Origin: JANWZL01 sp037445185
Lineage (GTDB): Bacteria; Pseudomonadota; Gammaproteobacteria; Burkholderiales; Thiobacillaceae
Direction: 5' to 3'
Assembly: GCA_037445185.1 (NCBI GenBank)
Contig: JBBIKZ010000022.1
Span: forward strand, 1 to 25,724
Length of the DNA: 25,724 bases
Shown here: positions 23,561 to 25,724 of the stretch, one piece after another
How the letters are laid out: each line of letters opens with the position of its first letter
Numbering within the stretch: the stretch's first letter is position 1
Translations under genes and position numbers: made by a program
Notes under the pieces: generated by a model
Databases searched by the model: none
Told to the model about the DNA's origin: nothing
Seen by the model: only the letters and a program-made list of their open reading frames with translations

Positions 23561-24190
23561 TCAAGACAATGCGCGCAGGAACTCGTTCCTGAGCTGGGCG
23601 TCGTCGCGGAAGGCGCCGGCATAGGCCTGGGTGACGACCCGCTCGTCGCCGCGCCGGTCCTCGCCCAGCAGCAGGCAGAGCTGCTCGGCCTCGATGATGC
23701 AGGCCGCGCCGCGGGCGCGCCCCAGGGAGACCAGGGCGTCGGCGATGTCGCGCGTCATCCACTCCTGATAGGTGAAGCGGTGGCCGATGGCGTCCACCAG
23801 TCGGGCGATGCGGCCGAAGCCGTGCAGCCGCCCGCCCGGGACATAGGCCACGTGCGCCACGCCGCGGAAGGGCACCAGGTGATGCGGGCAGACCCCGTGC
23901 ACGGCGATGCCGCGCACCACGACCATGTCCTCGCGCGCGTCCGCGAAGCCCTCGCCCAGGGCCTCGGCGGGGTCCATGGCATAGCCCCCCAGCAGGCGTC
24001 GCTCCCACAGTTCGCGCACCCGCCGCGCGGTCTTGCCGGTGTGCACGCTGTCGGGGGACACGCCACAGGCGCGCAGCAGGTCGTTGACCGCCCGCTCGAA
24101 GGCGACCGGGTCGAAGCGACCGGTCTGGGGGATGCCCAAGGTGCCAGGCGGCGGGGGGGCGGGACAGTCGTGGTCGCAATGATCGGTCAT
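23561..24190 (-). CDS. folE: GTP cyclohydrolase I
   Basis: A 209-residue GCYH-IA enzyme converting GTP to 7,8-dihydroneopterin triphosphate for folate and pterin synthesis. The zinc and active-site motif is HGVCPHHLVPFRGVAHVAYVP, followed by GFGRIARLVDAIGHRFTYQEW and the C-terminal GAACIIEAEQLCLLLGE region that supplies the second zinc cysteine. ATG 24190 overlaps the stop of the upstream membrane ORF (ATGA). The N-terminal extension is unusually His/Cys-rich (MTDHCDHDCPAPPPP) and may bind metal. The wording of the active-site region is conserved enough for high confidence. Confidence 0.93.
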   Translation of the reverse strand: MTDHCDHDCPAPPPPGTLGIPQTGRFDPVAFERAVNDLLRACGVSPDSVHTGKTARRVRELWERRLLGGYAMDPAEALGEGFADAREDMVVVRGIAVHGVCPHHLVPFRGVAHVAYVPGGRLHGFGRIARLVDAIGHRFTYQEWMTRDIADALVSLGRARGAACIIEAEQLCLLLGEDRRGDERVVTQAYAGAFRDDAQLRNEFLRALS

Positions 24191-24363
24191 GGTGTCGTCT
24201 CGATGCTCGAAGTCAGCCGGCGAAGTTGCCGGTCGTGCAGCCCCGACAATAGCAACAAGGAGACGGCAGCGCCAACCAGGGCCAGGAACGTGCCCCACTG
24301 GGTGTCCCACGCATCACCTGCGGTGGCGAGGAAGGCGACGGCCGCGTCGTCCGATGCGATCAT
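24187..24363 (-). pseudogene. Short membrane ORF, probable DUF2238/YjdF C-terminal remnant
   Basis: A 58-residue frame from ATG 24363 to TGA 24187-24189. It reads GDAWDTQWGTFLALVGAAVSL, LLLLSGLHDRQLRRL and a polar tail. From memory the D-x-WDTQW-x-x-FLAL...LSR-x-HDRQL pattern is the end of DUF2238 membrane proteins, which normally have about 200 residues and several helices. Here an in-frame TAG lies just upstream of the ATG, so only the last helix is preserved. Its stop overlaps the folE start, so translation of the remnant may be kept to couple folE. It could instead be a genuine small membrane protein. Confidence 0.55.
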
Positions 24364-24434
24364 TACCCACTATTCGATGCACGCATGGCCCGATGCTAAC
24401 ATCACATGATCGCGTGTAGGGGAGGAGACGTCCA

Positions 24435-25373
24435 ATGTCCGCCAAGCACCCCATCATCGCCGTGACCGGTTCGTCGGGGGCGGGTCTGTCGACGGTCCGG
24501 CATGCCTTCAAGGAGGTCTTCCGTCGGCTAGGGATCAGGCCGGCCATCGTGCACGGCGACGGTTTTCGCCGCCATACCGAGCGCCAATTCGCCGCCCTGT
24601 TGCAGGAGGCGCGCGCCAGCGGTCGCAGCCTGTCCTGGTTCGGCCCGGAGTGCAACCACTTCCAGGAGCTGGAGGAATTCTTCAGGGCCTACGGCGAGAC
24701 CGGCAGCGGCATCTTCCGTGAGTACGCCCACACTGCCGAACATGCCGCAAAGCTGGGTGTCCCGGTGGGCGAGTTCACGCCCTGGAAGCCGCTGCCGCCT
24801 GGCAGCGACGTGCTGCTCTACGAGGGCCAGCACGGGGGTGTGGTCGCCCAGACGTGGACGCGGCGCAAGGTGGACAGCCGTCATTTCCCGCCGGAGATCG
24901 ACCGGCGCGTCGGCCGCAAGGGCATCGATGTAGCGCAGCATGTCGACCTGCTCATCGGCGTGGTGCCGGCGATCAATCTGGAGTGGATCCAGAAGATCCA
25001 CCGCGACTGCGACCGCCACGGCTGCACGCCCGAACTGGCCGTGGAGACCATCCTGCGCCGGCTGGACGACTACATCCACTACATCGTGCCGCAGTTCGGA
25101 CTCACCGACATCAACATCCAGCGCATCCCCTTGGTGGACACGTCCAACCCCTTCGTGGCGCGCGACGTGCCCACGCCGGACGAGTCCGCCCTGGTCATCC
25201 ACTTCCGCGACCGCGACCGGCACGATTTCCCCGACCTCCTCAAGCGCATCCCCAAGTCGCGCATGACCCGCCCCTCCACCATGCTGGTGCCGGGCGGCAA
25301 GCTCAAGCTCGCCCTGGAGGTGATCTGCGCGCCGCTCCTGCAGGAGATGATGGCGCGGCGCCGGGCGGCCTGA
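24435..25373 (+). CDS. Divergent phosphoribulokinase-like kinase (PrkB type)
   Basis: A 312-residue P-loop kinase close to bacterial class I phosphoribulokinase and E. coli PrkB (SAKHPIIAVTGSSGAG at the start; GVVPAINLEWIQKIHRD; VDTSNPFVARDVPTPDES). Class I PRK makes ribulose 1,5-bisphosphate in the Calvin cycle. Against remembered Rhodobacter numbering, D42, R190 and D191 (R168/D169 there) and the RR pair are kept. However, position 18 is L (usually T), 45 is R (usually H), 49 is E (usually R) and 195 is H (R173 there). The EG-L-HG motif reads EGQHG. About 20 extra basic residues lie at 140-164. ATG 24435 has GGGGAGGAG upstream. The fold is clear; PRK activity is doubtful. Confidence 0.82.
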   Translation: MSAKHPIIAVTGSSGAGLSTVRHAFKEVFRRLGIRPAIVHGDGFRRHTERQFAALLQEARASGRSLSWFGPECNHFQELEEFFRAYGETGSGIFREYAHTAEHAAKLGVPVGEFTPWKPLPPGSDVLLYEGQHGGVVAQTWTRRKVDSRHFPPEIDRRVGRKGIDVAQHVDLLIGVVPAINLEWIQKIHRDCDRHGCTPELAVETILRRLDDYIHYIVPQFGLTDINIQRIPLVDTSNPFVARDVPTPDESALVIHFRDRDRHDFPDLLKRIPKSRMTRPSTMLVPGGKLKLALEVICAPLLQEMMARRRAA

Positions 25374-25399
25374 GCGCCCGAGCGGGGTCATTTCCCCGG

Positions 25400-25507
25400 C
25401 AGCTTCCGCGTAAACGGCGAGGAACGGCCGATCGACGCAAAGCCCGTCGGTTGACCGCGTCCTGGCCACCGGCTTAGGCCAGGGCGAGCCGCTTTGCGGG
25501 AAGCTGG
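25400..25507. other. Branched inverted-repeat structure after the kinase gene
   Basis: The outer arms CAGCTTCC (25400-25407) and GGAAGCTG (25499-25506) enclose two inner hairpins: ATCGACG/CGTCGGT (25431-25437/25445-25451) and CCTGGCC/GGCCAGG (25461-25467/25477-25483). This could be a multi-branch RNA fold or a small mobile-element remnant. No gene is seen between 25374 and 25625. Confidence 0.45.
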
Positions 25508-25540
25508 GCGCTTACCCTCCGGGTGAACCTGCGTTGAGGG

Positions 25541-25600
25541 GTAGGAGCGGACCGCATCCACGAATGGCAGCGTGGAGCGCGGACGAGGTCCGCACCCATC
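25541..25600. repeat. REP-like family A, inverted pair
   Basis: GTAGGAGCGGACCGCATCCA begins the left copy, and GCGGACGAGGTCCGCACCC marks the decayed inverted right copy. Confidence 0.7.
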
Positions 25601-25625
25601 ATTTCACCGACTGCGGTTTGTGGGT

Positions 25626-25724
25626 TCAAGCCAGAAACAGCTGCAGCAGGTCGTTGAGATAGCGCCTGCCGCGTTGCGTCGGCCAGATGCGAGCGTGATC
25701 CTGCGCCAGCAGCCCGCGCGCCTC
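25626..25724 (-). CDS. hemW: 3' end of probable HemW (radical SAM haem chaperone)
   Basis: Only the last 32 residues are in the window: they end IWPTQRGRRYLNDLLQLFLA before TGA (25626-25628). This matches the usual C-terminus of HemW/oxygen-independent coproporphyrinogen oxidase-like proteins, where a winged-helix tail ends with L/T-x-x-G-x-x-FLNDL-x-x-LFL. The catalytic part lies beyond the right edge, so the call rests on this tail alone. Confidence 0.6.
   Translation of the reverse strand, partial: EARGLLAQDHARIWPTQRGRRYLNDLLQLFLA

Overview
The window is GC-rich proteobacterial chromosome. Gene content suggests a beta- or gammaproteobacterium, possibly an autotroph or sulfur or nitrifying type, but I cannot place it further. 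Pointers are a PilY1 minor-pilin operon, a birA-coaX-SPOR cluster, an exosortase-type PEP-CTERM protein, a phosphoribulokinase homologue, and REP-like repeats of the GTAGGAGCGGAC and GTAGGTCGGCCTTC types. No phage genes, transposases, CRISPR arrays or rRNA are visible.

Layout. (1) 2-8282, plus strand: the end of an unrecognised, possibly PilZ-like protein; a sigma-54-dependent response regulator; then a compact type II secretion/type IV pilus-like assembly operon (GspE/PilB ATPase, GspF/PilC platform, fused PilM-PilN/GspL-like subunit, PilO/GspM-like subunit, one unusual six-cysteine prepilin). No secretin or prepilin peptidase is encoded here. (2) 8283-9990: REP-like repeats, a terminator and a convergent PEP-CTERM protein gene. 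That gene has a near-consensus sigma-54 promoter and two 17-bp near-identical upstream sites spaced 190 bp apart. (3) 9991-12469, minus strand: birA, coaX and a SPOR-domain gene. (4) 12602-19399, minus strand: the minor pilin/adhesin set fimT-pilV-pilW-pilX-pilY1-pilE, divergent from thiO (19531-20604). (5) 20887-22769: an Irr/PerR-like Fur-family regulator, tRNA-Thr(CGT), polyprenyl diphosphate synthase and tRNA-Pro(CGG). (6) 22781-25724: a YceI-like periplasmic protein, folE overlapping a short membrane-protein remnant, a divergent phosphoribulokinase-like kinase, a structured intergenic stretch and the 3' end of a probable hemW.

How they fit together. The regulator at 896-2323 has an intact GAFTGA loop, so it should activate sigma-54 promoters. 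The clearest sigma-54 promoter in the window precedes the PEP-CTERM gene, with a paired upstream motif where enhancer sites would lie. The best candidate for something new is therefore a phospho-regulated unit joining a minimal pilus/secretion-like motor, one cysteine-rich pseudopilin and an exosortase-sorted surface protein. The link between regulator and promoter is inference. The other strong oddity is the phosphoribulokinase homologue, which has replacements at several positions I remember as substrate-contacting, plus an insertion.
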